In this document: positions 1-12,200 of the stretch, piece after piece
Layout of the letters: every line of letters starts with the position of its first letter
Position numbering within the stretch: position 1 is the stretch's first letter
Assembly (NCBI GenBank): GCA_028641055.1
Contig: CM054061.1
Coordinates: 34,343,877 to 34,407,876 of the forward strand
Reading direction: 5' to 3'
Length of the DNA: 64,000 bases
DNA from: Alopecurus myosuroides
Lineage: Eukaryota > Streptophyta > Magnoliopsida > Poales > Poaceae
Position numbers and translations under genes: made by a program
Notes under the pieces: generated by a model
Databases searched by the model: none
What the model saw: the letters and a program-made list of their open reading frames with translations, nothing else
What the model was told of the DNA's origin: nothing

Positions 1-591
1 GCAAGATTCAGAAATGAAGCAATGTTTCAGCTTTGATGTATTGAGGCGTGCATGCCATGTTGTGAGCTGCTGCTGTAGATAGAAATAGGCGTGCATGCCA
101 TGATATGCATTGTGCTGCTGTTGAGTGTACTGCTGTGAGTTATTCCGAGTACTGGTGTAGTGCTGTTGTACATTGTTCCTATTCAGCACTGTTGTGTCCT
201 TTATAATAGTGGTGTAGGGCTACTGCAGGGCTAGCAGTGGTCTCCCATGCACGCCTCGTCGTGTGTGTGGTTGTAGGCTCTGCTGCTCATGCATTTTTTT
301 TTAAATCCTTAAAATCATATCGCTGGCGCACTGAGCCTATGCGCCTGGGGTACTATAAAAATACTGCAGGCGCAAATACCTATATGGCGCATATGGATAT
401 GCGCCTGCGGTAAGCAACTTACCCCAGGCGCACAAGGCTGATTCGCCTGCGGTAGCCTGACTTACCACAGGCGCATTTTGCAGTTCGCCTGCGGTAAGTC
501 ATTACCGCTGGCGATGTGGTCCCAGGCGAACTGAAATTCGTCTGCGGTAGCCTAATTTGGTTCGCCTGCGGTAGCCTTTTCCCTAGTAGTG
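1..591. mobile_element. E1: right end of a CACTA transposon, truncated by the window edge
   Basis: The stretch ends at 591 in a sequence whose reverse complement begins CACTACTAGGGAAAAGG, a CACTA terminus. Bases 1-300 hold no convincing coding sequence and read like a 3' untranslated or spacer region with short GT-rich repeats. The left end lies outside the window. The sequence immediately right of 591 is already the subterminal repeat region of E2, so E1 probably lies nested inside the left subterminal zone of E2. The three bases after E1 are CGT; the matching target duplication would be outside the window. Confidence 0.75.
318..576. repeat. E1 subterminal repeats (CGCCTGCGGTA motif)
   Basis: About ten direct and inverted copies of a motif close to CGCCTGCGGTAA / TTACCNCAGGCG lie between 318 and 576. 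This is the usual layout of CACTA subterminal repeats, which the TNPA-type protein binds in En/Spm. The motif is different from every other CACTA family in the window. Confidence 0.8.
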
Positions 592-600
592 CGTGCGTCA

Positions 601-770
601 CAGAAAGGGCAACTTCTGTGGCGCACTGCACTTGTGTGCCACAGAAACACCATATTCTGTGGCGCATCCTGCCCAATGCGCCACAGAATATGTTGTTTCT
701 GTGGCGCACCTGTGCAGTGCGCCACAGAATAGCATACTGGTGCGCCACAGAAATATGCGCACTGTGCACA
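601..770. repeat. E2 left subterminal repeats (TTCTGTGGCGCAC)
   Basis: Alternating direct and inverted copies of TTCTGTGGCGCAC and GTGCGCCACAGAA occupy this stretch. It matches the array at 22443-22690 and so marks the left flank of the same element. Confidence 0.85.
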
Positions 771-1320
771 TAAAGGTGGCAGCCCCCTCTCCCCCCCCAC
801 TCACTTCATTGCAAGTGGATGTTGCTCACTCGCCCCCCCCCTTCTCTCCACTCTATTTTTACACATTTAGTTCTCCTTTTTAGGTAGGTGAACCTATTTA
901 TTCGATGTATAATTGTTGGTGAAGTTTGTTGTTGTTGGGGGGGCCTAATTACTTGCATCTATACTCTTTGCATCTATACTCCGGTCCCTCCCTCTCCCTC
1001 GCTCTTTTCGCGTGTCGGTATCGAATCTACTCGGTGAGTATATATAGTTGGAGGTGCATATGTCTTGTGTGGCCATCGATCGATGTGTATGGGTGTTTGT
1101 CATGCATGTGCAGGTGGACCGATCGAACCGATCGATTGTCGCGCGTGCGGGCGCGGTGGTGCATGGATGTTTGCCGAAATGTTGATTCACTTCCATTTCG
1201 GCAAACTTTTGCACCCCATATGTCCTACTTATAGGAGAGGTCATGCCGAATTTTTCCGGCGACTATGCATGCATGTTGTGGTTCTAATTTTCTGCTCTCT
1301 ATGTGTCTGTGCAGGCAACC
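771..1320 (+). promoter_or_regulatory. Leader region of the E2 Tnp2 gene, with a likely 5' UTR intron
   Basis: No coding sequence is convincing here. A candidate splice donor (TCG|GTGAGTA) ends an exon at 1033 and a pyrimidine-rich acceptor (GTCTGTGCAG) ends at 1314, six bases before the first ATG of the Tnp2 reading frame. That suggests a non-coding first exon and a 5' UTR intron at 1034-1314. No clear TATA box was assigned. Confidence 0.45.
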
Positions 1321-4300
1321 ATGGTACTAGAAATGAGCTCTGCTCGAATCGCTAGATACAAAAAAGACGCGAAGGCGGACATGATTCGGTGCAACAGGCG
1401 GCAGATAAGATGCCCGTGTCGATCATGCAAACTCGTGCGCTGGATTGACCCTGATTCCGTACAATTGGAGGAGCACCTTCTCAGACGCGGTTTCTTTGAC
1501 GACCGCAACCACGTGGCACCGCCGGCAGCAAAAGTTGTGCACGAAGAGGAGGGCGAGCGAGGATATGACGACGAACAAGATCATCATGAAGAAGGATATG
1601 TCGGCGGAGAAGATCGACATGACGATGAAGGCGAGAACACGGAGACCCCGCTAATTTCGGCCTTGCGGGACTCTCATGTTCAGGATCTGCTGCTTAAGGA
1701 GACGAGCAACGACATAGCTGCAGCTAGGGAGAAAGCCAAACTGGCGCAAATGGAGATAGACGGGGTGACTCCGTTGTTTCCTGGGTGCCGCCCCGAGGAT
1801 ACGCGGTTGCATGTAACGCTTGCTGCTCTGAAGATGAAGACGCAAAACAAATGGACCGACTCGAGCTTCAACAAGAACTTGAAATTCTGGCACGATCGCC
1901 TTCCCGAGGGGAACACATTGCCAAGCAGTATCAACGAGGCTAAGAAAGTCGTGTGCCCTCTTGACCTACCTCACGAAAAATTTCACGCCTGCATCAATGA
2001 TTGTGTAATTTATCGGGGGGAGTACAAGGACACAATCACATGTCCGAAGTGCGGCCACGGACGATACAAGTGTGGAACCAACAACAAGAAAATTCCTCGA
2101 AAAGTGGTATGGTACTTTCCTATCACTCCCCGTCTTCAACGGTACTACGTGGACCCTAAGGAAGCAAAGCTCATGCAATGGCACGCAAAAAGGGAGAAGC
2201 CGGAAGAAGATCCGGAGAAGGGCTATATCATGACACATCCTGCAGACGCTGCCCAGTGGGAAGCATTGGACATAGCTTTCCCGAGTTTTGGGGGCGACGC
2301 GAGGAACGTCAGGCTGGGTATGAGCACCGATGGACTCAATCCGTTCGGCAACCAGAGTAGCACACATAGCAGCTGGCCCGTGTTTGTATGGCCTTACAAC
2401 CTACCCCCGTGGCTGTGCACCAAGCAAAAGTACATACACTTGAGTATTCTCATCCAGGGGCCAAAACAACCAGGTGTCGACATGCATTTGTATCTCGGGC
2501 TGCTGAAAGACGAGTTAGACACGTTGTGGAAGACGCCACCCCGTACGTGGGACGCGTACACTAGAGATTATTTCCATATGAGAGCCGCGTTGCTGACGAC
2601 GGTCACAGACTATCCTGGTTACGCCTATGTATCTGCCCAGGTCGGCCACGGATTCTGCGGCTGCGTGAAGTGCATGGACGGGACCCCGCATCTCCAGCTA
2701 CCAAGGGATCCTGGGTCTTCGAAAACCGTGTACCCAGGGGCTCGAAGGTGGCTTCGCCTGGATCACCCATGGAGAAAACGCGGTGAGTTGTTCAATGGTA
2801 AAGACGAGCCCGATGGAGCCCCGCGCACGAGGAGCGGCGAAGAAATCGACGAGCTTCTGAAAAATTGGGACGAGTGGCCTTCGCCGGGAAAGAAACGGCC
2901 CAAGCCAGAGCCGCTGCTGGGTGTATGGAAAGCGAGGTCTGTTTTCCACGACTTGGAGTACTGGCCGGTCCTCCACGCGCCTCATAGCCTTGATGTGATG
3001 CACATTACGAAGAACGTTACGGAGAGTCTGCTTGGCACTATTTGCAATTCGGAGAAGTCCAAGGATGGTCCGAAAGCAAGATACGATCTAAAACATTTTG
3101 GCATTAGGAAAAATCTACAGGTCCCTGCCGATAGTGATGATGATGATGACGATGAGGATAAGACGGAAGGGACTCAACGTCCTCCCCGCAAAAAGGCTAA
3201 GAAGAACACCGTGGTGCTTCCCGCTGCCTGATTCACATTGAGTCCGCCGGAGCTTGAGCAGTTTTTCAGGTGCCTCGTAGAAGTCAAAGTTCCTCACGGG
3301 TACTCAGGGAGTCTAAGAAGATATCTGGACTTAGCGAAGAAGAGGTTCACCGGGATGAAGTCTCACGATTGTCATGTGCTCATGACGCAGATACTTCCTG
3401 TTGCGATCCGAGGGATAATGGACGAGCATGTCCGTGATACGTTGTTTGGCCTTTGCAACTTTTTCGACGTTATCACCCGGAAATCGATCGGCGTGAGGCA
3501 GCTCAAGATGCTACAGGATGAGATCGTGGTGATACTATGCGAGCTCGAGATTTACTTCCCGCCGGCATTCTGTGATATATGTGTACATCTCCTTCTCCAT
3601 GTCGTTGATGACATCAGGCATCTCGGCCCGACGTTTCTGCACTACATGATGCCGATGGAAAGGCAGAATGGTGTCCTGAAAGGATACGTTCGCAATAGGG
3701 CCCGTCCAGACGCAAGCATGGCCAAAGGATTTCTAACCAACGAGTGCATCTCTTTCTGCGAAAATTACCTAAGCACCGAAGACGATCAGGATGTCGGTTT
3801 GTCCACCAGGACGCACCGTGGCAGACTCAACGGAGTCGGTCACCGCGAGGGCTGCCGCGACGTCCATGTCGGCATTCAAAAACGACGCGACGACTTTGAT
3901 AGGGCTCACTGGGTCGTGCTACAACACTTAAAGTTGATCGAGCCTTTCGTGGAAGAGCACAAAAGCTTAATCAATCAGAATTATATTGAAATGGGCGGGC
4001 CGAGGAAGATGGGAGACGTAACCAAAGAGCACAACTCCGGCTTCACGCGTTGGTTCAAGCAAAGTCAACTGATTGAAGCACGGAGAAAAATGCCTTCTAC
4101 GGAAGATGAAAAACTCATATACATCTTATCACAGGGCCCCGGGCAGAACGTAAGGACCTATCAGGGGTACGACATCTCCGGTTACAGATTCTCCACCGAG
4201 GACAAGGACATGAGTAGCGAAAATCAAAACTCAGGAGTAACTATGCTATCATATGGCGATGCCGAGACTAATGTGGAAGAAAGATACTTTGGAAAGATCG

Positions 4301-4760
4301 AGGAGATATGGGAGCTCAACTACTGCGGAGAGACGGTGGTGCCAATGTTCCGTGTGAGATGGGCCAAGAATGTCAAGAAAGAAGGACGGTATTTCACCAC
4401 AATGGTTATACCCGATGCTAAATCGAAGAACGCATCCGCGAAAAATGAGCCATGGGTACTCGCTAGCCAAGTTGACCAATGCTTCTTCATCACCGACCCG
4501 TCAAGGCCTAGCCGTGTTGTCGTGAGGAGGGGCAAGAGGAGCATCATCGGAATGGAAGGAGACGCCAACGAGGAAGACTTCAACAAGAACGGTGATCCGA
4601 AGATCGAGAGGAGTTCGACAAGCACTTCGACATGCCTACTACTGGTAAAGTAAGAAGGAAGACATCCCTACCTACACACGGTTGTCCGTTCACGCGAAGA
4701 AATCTCAAGGTGGCCGGTATAAAGTATCCAGTCGCCAACAAAAAGGGAAAGAGACGCTAA
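1321..4760 (+). pseudogene. Tnp2-type CACTA transposase of E2, broken by one stop and one frameshift
   Basis: This is the catalytic transposase of the CACTA superfamily, which acts on the element's ends in the nucleus. The ATG at 1321 follows a splice acceptor. An N-terminal Cys-rich transposase-associated domain (CPCRSC at 1411-1428) precedes the Tnp2 core, recognised by CPLDLPHEKFHACINDC, STDGLNPFGNQSSTHSSWPV and DVMHITKNV. Frame 1321-3231 ends in TGA. The same frame resumes without a gap to 4653 with DUF4218-like (PMERQNGVLKGYVRNRARP) and DUF4216-like (YFGKIEEIWELNY) regions, so 3229-3231 is a single nonsense codon, probably Ser TCA to TGA. Near 4605 the better C-terminus continues in another frame to 4760, ending in a basic tail (KKGKRR). 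It would be about 1,100 residues if unbroken. An intron covering the TGA cannot be excluded. Confidence 0.85.
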
Positions 4761-4802
4761 TTAAGCTAGATCGGAACAGATCGAGACAAATTAAGAAGAT
4801 TT

Positions 4803-4998
4803 TTGTGTGTATATACGTGCATGTGTATGTGTATGTGTATGTGAGACAAGCACTTTTTTCTATATATATGTATGTGAGACAAGCACTTTTTTCTATATAT
4901 ATGTATGTGAGACAAGCACTTCTTTATATATGTGCATGTATGTATGTGATTCTTTATATATGTGCATGTATGTATGTATGTGTATGTGATTCTTTCTT
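4803..4998. repeat. Short AT-rich minisatellite downstream of Tnp2
   Basis: Three tandem copies of a roughly 33-bp unit (GTATGTGAGACAAGCACTTT core) are followed by two copies of a roughly 28-bp unit (TTCTTTATATATGTGCATG core). Open frames here come from the repeat and are not genes. Confidence 0.8.
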
Positions 4999-5021
4999 TC
5001 TTTATAATTAAATAAAATATT

Positions 5022-5096
5022 AAAAAATGTGGGGCAACCAGGATTCGAACCCAGGCCATTAGGCTTAAGTACCTCACAGCTAAACCAACTGGGCTA
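5022..5096 (-). other. tRNA-like Pol III remnant (A box, B box, T-run terminator)
   Basis: On the minus strand TAGCCCAGTTGG (5085-5096) fits a tRNA A box and GGTTCGAATCC (5041-5051) is a perfect B box with its T-arm. A T6 run (5022-5027) follows the acceptor-like GTTGCCCC by a few bases, as a Pol III terminator would. The 5' acceptor half does not pair with the 3' half, so this is not an intact tRNA gene. It is either a tRNA pseudogene or the head of a SINE. No anticodon could be assigned. Confidence 0.6.
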
Positions 5097-5154
5097 GTAA
5101 TAGATAGTTGTCACATATAGAGCGTTTCGTTTTTTATTTATTTACCGACCCAAT

Positions 5155-5332
5155 TCTGTGGCGCACCACTGGAAACATGCGCCATAGAAATCTCGTAGAC
5201 TCAATCACATGTGGCCCCGCACATCGTGGCCACAGAATGGGCACAGGAAATTCTGTGGCGCACTCCTTAAAGGATGCGCCATAGAATTCTTACAATTCTG
5301 TGGCGCACGGGGTCTTGGTGCGCCACAGAATC
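5155..5332. repeat. Internal cluster of E2 subterminal-type repeats
   Basis: Several direct and inverted TTCTGTGGCGCAC copies lie here, more than 4 kb from the left flank and between the two genes of E2. The stretch directly precedes a GC-rich, exon-like region at about 5400-5675, so it sits where the promoter of the second gene would be. Confidence 0.75.
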
Positions 5333-5399
5333 GTCCTCTCAGCCAATGACATGTGGCCCCCATCTCCATCTTCCACACTTAGCCAATTCGCAGTTTATC

Positions 5400-8300
5400 C
5401 ATCTCTCTCAAGCGCGCGACGACGAACCTCGATCTGGATCCCCTTCTCTTCTCCCTCGCGCTCGCCACCGTGGAGAATTCGTGTGGAGGTGCTAGGTGAA
5501 GGAGCATCGAGGAGGTGCAGGACCTAGCTAGGAGGAGGAGCGCGCGCCGTGACCTAGCCTAGGATCGAGAGGAGCCGTGCCGTTGCCATCTCATCGACCG
5601 CGGCCGCTCGACACCGCCGTCTTCCTCGACACCGCCGTTCGCCCCACCGAGGTTCCTCGCCCCGCGCCCACCCAGGTCAGTTCGCTGCTCGCCCCGCCCC
5701 GTTGCCCTATAAGGAGTACGATTTCTTGTCAGTTCTTGGTTTCTTTTTGCGAAATTCAGATCGATTGTCTAGGACTTGGCACCGGATCATGTTAGGTGTT
5801 CTTTTGTTTTGAATTGGATCCGCTTAATAATGCACATTGCCATGTGATAGTCATGAACTCGTAACCTCGTGTTCCATCGGTTTTGTCCTTCTATCAACAT
5901 TTTGTTACGCTAATGGTGGTGGAGAAGGAACACGAGCAAGTATATTGCCCTGAGAAATCATATTATCGGTTTTATTCAATGCAAACATCTGATGCTCAGC
6001 AAAGCCAGGGCAAGCTTGCTCCATAATGTGGCCCATATGATGTGTGTTCCCTAATATTTTTTCCTGGTCGGAGTCGTGAGTCATGAGGTCCACATTAACT
6101 GAAGCTAATCACATATTTTATCTGGACATTTTTTACTTTTGAGCATGGCTTGGACCGTAGCTTCGAGCTTGTTTAACAGAAATCGATACGCACTTGCAGC
6201 AGCTTGCCAGTCCTTTTGTTTTCTGTAGTCAGGCAGCTTAGATTATGCAGGTGATTGCGACAAGTTTTCTACATGTGGCTGTTATCCTCTTGCATAATTT
6301 TGAATTTTTTCGGCCGTCTAGCTAGGCTCATATACCAGAAATGTCTCAGTCTTCTGAAAGAGAGATCAGTTGACCATGCACTTTCCGACCTTGGACTGTG
6401 ATGTATTGCTAGCTTACTCAAGCCTGTTACAGCAGCAGCCGTAGAGGCCACAGTTGAGAATGTACATGTTTTTGTGCAGGTTTTTCTTTTTGAGATGCCA
6501 AAGTTTTGCGAGGAAGTTGATTTATTTCCTTCCGAGCAAATTTCTGGCACTCTTAGACATAGGAAAATTAGCAAAGGTCATGCCAAATTTTTCTATGAAT
6601 TTTTTTATACTTAGTAGTTTCACTTCTAGTTTCCTGGTGGTCAATAGCTCAGTTCAACTGTAACTGCTAGATGCAAAACCAATTTACATCTTTGGTTTTT
6701 GAATTATCCATGAGCTAGTTGTGTTAGACTTGACAACAACCAATAATGCTTGCTTCAGTCAAAAATGCACACACACATACAGAGAAAAGAAGACAAAAAT
6801 GCACTGCCAGATCTCCTGAATTCAGATTGTGCAACTAGCTCATTTGTTTCAGTCAAACCACACCATTGTGTTGTTGGCAGTAGCTAACTATATAGTTGCC
6901 TCATTTGTTTCAGATTACAAATATATAGTTAGAGACTTGTCCTTAAATCCTTAAATATATGTATGGCTAGAAAAAATATATATATAAGATAAGATTATAG
7001 AAGGAAAAGGAGAGCATGAATATAATGAAGCATACCCTTCTATACATCAGATATAGTGATATAATGGAAAAGATGCCATTTTAGAATTAGAATGTAGTCA
7101 TCCATATTAATAGTATCATCATCATCGTCATACAGCTTGCCAAATAGATCTTCTGTTAACATTTAGTGAAGGCATATGGTAATTAAAGAAACAAATACCT
7201 CCGTGTGATCACTTTGCTTATTGACTGCACTTTGTTCCCTTGCTGCTCTGCTTAGCCTTGATGACTTCTTTGATGCTTCTGGGCCATGCCCTCTGCTAGT
7301 GGCCTTTCTTCTGAAAAGAAACAAGACGTTAAATGTTCGAACAAAAGTACAATTGTTTTGCTCAACTTCAAACGAGAGAAATGTTGTTATGCTGGGATGT
7401 CCTTTACAGCTTATGAAGCATACCCTTAAGAAGCAATAATAAAGTGTAACTTATTCCTGTTAGTTGGTATGTGGTGATAGCTCATGTTATTGTCAATAAG
7501 TTGCATGATATTTCCTATAATATTTGCGAGTGTCTGATGGATTGAACTTGCATAGGACTTACATTTGAATCTAATATGTTTTGTCATGTTCAATGCCCAT
7601 ACAAGTGCAATTGCAAAGACCTGGCTACCTTTATAAGGTTTTGTGCTGCTTAAGTTTATCCCAATAGTCGTATATCTCATGTCATGATTACACAAATTTT
7701 ACATCTGGTCGGGTGAATAATAGTCATAATTGGTAGATCATAAATTTGATACTTTCAAGCGTTTGGTAGTATTTTCTCGCCAAAAGTTCCTTTAGAATAA
7801 AAAAGGAGTGCAAGTTACTAAGTTACTGAACTTTGAGCTTACAGAACAAACGGAATGTGCAAACTCTTCTTCCCATCTCACGCATATTTTCACCTTAGAT
7901 ATCTGTTTATTTATTCAAGCTAAACCCCGAATGATTATGCAAAACATCTTCATGAATAGGTGTGACTGTATGAAACAGAAGTTTTGCAAGAACTATATTG
8001 TATCACTTACTGTTTTGCAAGAACTATCTTTTCTTAGCTGCAACTTGCACTATATCCTCTATGGCCTATGGGTGTGTATGCGTTAACCTTAGGGATGTGC
8101 TACAGAGAGAATGTGCCTTGTAACAATTAACCACCTCCATCGACATACACCTCTCCTCCTCTCGACGGCCTGCAAAACGCAGATGCTCCACATTAGGGTT
8201 CAAGGAAGGAACAGAGTGTGCCTAACGAACTAGGGGGGTAAATCCTGGCTGTAACCTGCCAGTCACCAATCATCTGGTTTTTTGAAATAGGGAAAACAAT

Positions 8301-9235
8301 GAATGGAATGCTGACGACAATGTATTCCTTACAAGCAATTTGTGGAACTAAAACCACACTTTCTTCACATAGGGGTCTTAGCTGGTACTGGATAGGATAC
8401 CACTATGACAAGCTGGGAGTGCTACTAGCCACCAACAATATCTCGTATGATGCAGGTTCGTAGAGGCTTAACTAGAAAAGCTTGGTAACCATGAATTTGG
8501 AGTAACCAAGATTAATTTCAACCTAACCATGTTGAAGATCGGCATTGGTTATATACCATAATGGCACTAAAACTGAGCAGCAGTCAATCAGAGTAACACA
8601 CTCTCAGTCGGAAGAACCAATAGCTTAACAGTTAACTTCAAACAAAAAGGTGCTAACACTATCAATGGGAAGAATCAAGAGCTTTGCAGTAAAATTAAAA
8701 TTAAAAAAATGCTAATGTGGCCCATCAAACATGCTAACAATCATATAGTGCTCAGTTATGCACTTGAGCGAAGTGGGGCCATCACGTCAAGGAAATATCA
8801 GAGAGTGAAAGGGGTACTGAAATACAATGCCTTCACAAGAGATAAAGAGATCATACCATACTTCTAAACAATCTTAATACAAGAACAATGGTATCCCGTG
8901 GTCTGCAAAATTGGAATACGCAACAATATAAGCAGTATATAGTAGTACATGTTCAGTGTATAACCTCATCAGCAATTAAAAACATGACCACAAAGGCACC
9001 AGTCATAATATTCTCAGAGCCAAAGGGTGCAGTGTTCAATTCAAGTTCAGTTTAAATTCCCAGACAGTGTGCTTACTAAGGAATTTCATCATGAATCTAC
9101 ATTTTTTTTACTGTATTAGACGAGTAGAATTTCATCATGCAGTAAAAACAAGCAGGAATAATTTGAAATCCAAGCACGTCTATATTGAATAATTTGAAAT
9201 CCAACTCAAAAACTCAAATTTGAATGTTATTACAG
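5400..9235 (+). other. Putative non-coding first exon and long 5' intron of the second E2 gene
   Basis: 5400-5675 is GC- and CT-rich like a cereal 5' UTR and ends in a good donor (CCCAG|GTCAG). The next strong acceptor that makes sense is TATTACAG at 9235, four bases before the ATG of the second gene. The roughly 3.5 kb between is AT-rich, and I see no reading frame, structural RNA or repeat there that I can support. The splice model is inferred from sequence alone. Confidence 0.4.
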
Positions 9236-9239
9236 AAAC

Positions 9240-12200
9240 ATGTCTGGCTCTTCCAAGCACGTGTCCGTGCCCGAAGCCGGTGCCGAGGAAGAGGGCTGGG
9301 ATGCCCACGCTGCAACCAGAATTGAGGAAGAGGACGTTGATTGGGGGTACTTGGAGGAAGAGGACCAGGATAAGAGCACCGATGGTGGTGGCACTGACCG
9401 CACGGCGGCTGGTGGTAGCGGCGACGCCGCCCCGACGACCGATAAGAAGAATAAGAAGCCCCGGGCCCCAAGGAAGGATCGTAAGCCGCAAGTGGTCGCG
9501 AATGTCACCGATACAATCACCGAGGTCTCGCCGAGTGGCCTACCATTGGCGCCTCGATCTGTTACCTCAGGGTACGGCATGCAGCTAGGGTGCATCGTGC
9601 GGGAAAGCATGTCGATCAACACGACGGACCTTAGAAGCGACGACAACAAGGCTTTGGTCGAAATCCTTCTGAAGAAGCTTCACCAGCGATACACGTTCCC
9701 GGAGCCGTTCAACAAAATGGTGGACTCTTTAGCCATCACGAAGATGAGCACCGCGTTGAGCAGCTGGAAATCCCGGGTGAAGAAGAAGATTGAAAAAGGT
9801 AAAAGCTGGGAGGAGATCAGTCGAAAAGACCCGACGCTTCAGAAAGAAGATTTCGAGATATTTAAGGAGTACTTGAACACCGAGGAGTGTAAAAAATGGA
9901 CAAAATGGGGGAAGGATATGCGGGACCAAAACATAGGGCACCAACATCTCGGAAGCGGTGGTTACCAAGGAAAACATCCAACTTGGGAGAAGGAGGACCG
10001 CGAGATGGAACGTCTCGGAAAAGATAACCCCTGGCACAAAATCACGGATATACAAGTTAGGAACTTTGTCCGATCCCGGTACTTCTTAGACTGGAAGACG
10101 GGGGAATTCAAGACGAAAGACGAGGACGTGAAGGAATTTGAGAAACATTTGGTAAGGACACATATATCTCAAGTACATGTATATTGCATTGATCTAATAA
10201 TTAGATAATGGGCTCACCTTAATTTCCTTTTGTCCGAAGGAGAGGGAGTTGCAGAAATCCTACTCGTCCGAAGGGTCGACGAGTCGGTGGGACACGCCTT
10301 TCAACAGAGCGACGAACGCATACAAGAAAAGGCCGTTGGATGCCCCGCCGACGTCAGCTGGCCGTATCTCCGGCTTTGGGCTAAACATGAAGGTAGCCGA
10401 GTACTACTCATCAGATGCCAAGTCAAAAAAGAAGAGGAAGACGACATCGACTAAGGATGATCCTGAGGTCGCGGAGCTGAAGAAGCAGATGGCGGCTCTA
10501 GAGAAGAAACTTGAGAGCAGAGAGGTGGACCCCGACAGGCTCAACCGATTAGTGGATGAGAGGCTCAAGGAAGTCATCTCCGCTGGGCTGATGGAGGGGC
10601 TAGCTTCCTGGAATGCGGGGGGTCAAATTGGACCGATCCATCTGCCCAGCTTCATCGGCAGCAACTCAAGCATGAACCAGCAAGTGCCGCCGCAACAGCT
10701 GACCCCCCAGATGCCGGCGCCACTCCTTCTGGTCACATCGCCGCCCCCTTCGGCAGCAATGCCGAAGAATGATGGGCCGGCCACCGGCACCGTCGCCCTT
10801 GTCTCGACACCCGCCGAGCTAGACGCCATCACCAAGGTAACTAATTAGTTAATCGTGATCTAACTACGCATTCTCAAGATGACTGTCATCTCATGATGCC
10901 TGGTATGTTGCCCAACAGGACGAACCTTGCGTACTCCTGCATCGTGTGGTCCCGGGCGGAGAGTTGGTGGATGTTGCTACCGGCACTATTATACAACCCA
11001 TGCAACGCACTATGCACCACTCTCGAATGGACGAGAACGTGATGAAGGTGAAGTTGGCCAATGTAGTGCCGGAGTATCGCGACGTCCTCCCCCCCTTTCA
11101 ACCTCCAGGCTGCGACGAGGAGGACAACTTGGTACTTGGAGAGTGCACGACTTGGGTGATGCAATGGCCGAAGAGCCAGATTCGTCTTGGGGGGGGGTCT
11201 TGTGATCAAGCGCAACACCGGCGCCACATCCCCTATGGCCCCGCAGAATAAGGTTGTCCGGCCCACGAAGCAAAGAGCCCTCCAGACAGCACCCAAGGCC
11301 GCCGCCCCTCAGAAGGAAACAGTAGTCGTCACCACCACCACCCAGAAGGAACCGGCGGTTGTTGCCACCACCACCCAGAAGGAACCGGCGGTTGTTGCCA
11401 CCACAACAAGGCACAAAGTGTTGTTGGGAAATATGCCGCAACGACCGGCCAAAAGATCATCAAAAGCAGTTGTGCCTCAACCGCCGGTATCACAGCCGCC
11501 GGCATCACAGCCGCCGTCACCACCAAAGGACGTGGACAACTAGTTTGCTGGAGCCGCCGGTGTCGAAGACTATCATTACGATGACAATGTCGACATCAAT
11601 GCCTACCTCAACACGGGCTACAGCCAAGATAGGTACATGCCTGATATGAATCGTGACGATGAAGTCTTCCGCAGTCACGGCGATCAACCTAGACGTACTG
11701 AAGTCACGCAGCGCCTGACCTACCCGGAGGGTACAGTATTCAGCCCTAGCACACTGCATAAGACAATCGTAGGGTCGTCCCGAGCACCCGCACCCCCAGC
11801 TCCCTCACCCCCAGCTCCCGCAGCAGATCAAGCCACCGCCAGCAAGAAGATTAGAAAGAGACCTGCTAAAAAGATCCAGCATACTAAGATCTTGGCCGAC
11901 GCCGTGGTACGACCCCGTAAGGATGGCTTGACCCGCTTGCATGAAGCTGGGAAACCGATACTGGGTCCGGACGAGATACATGGGGCAACTGGACCGATGC
12001 TCACATTGCAGCACATTATCGTGATGCTAGAGGGCCTCCTTCTTCAAGACAAGTGTCCAAATTACCCTGTGTTCACGGTCAAGGTGCCAGAGGGCCCGGA
12101 CTTCGTCAATGAAGACCCCGCGGGACTGTTCTTCATAGCGTATGAGGATATCTTCAATCTGTTTCACTCGAGACGGCTGGACTATAACTTGGTCCGCCTA

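Noticed and set aside
5030..5096. An intact tRNA gene
   Set aside because: The acceptor 5' half does not pair with the 3' half, and the anticodon arm does not fold convincingly.
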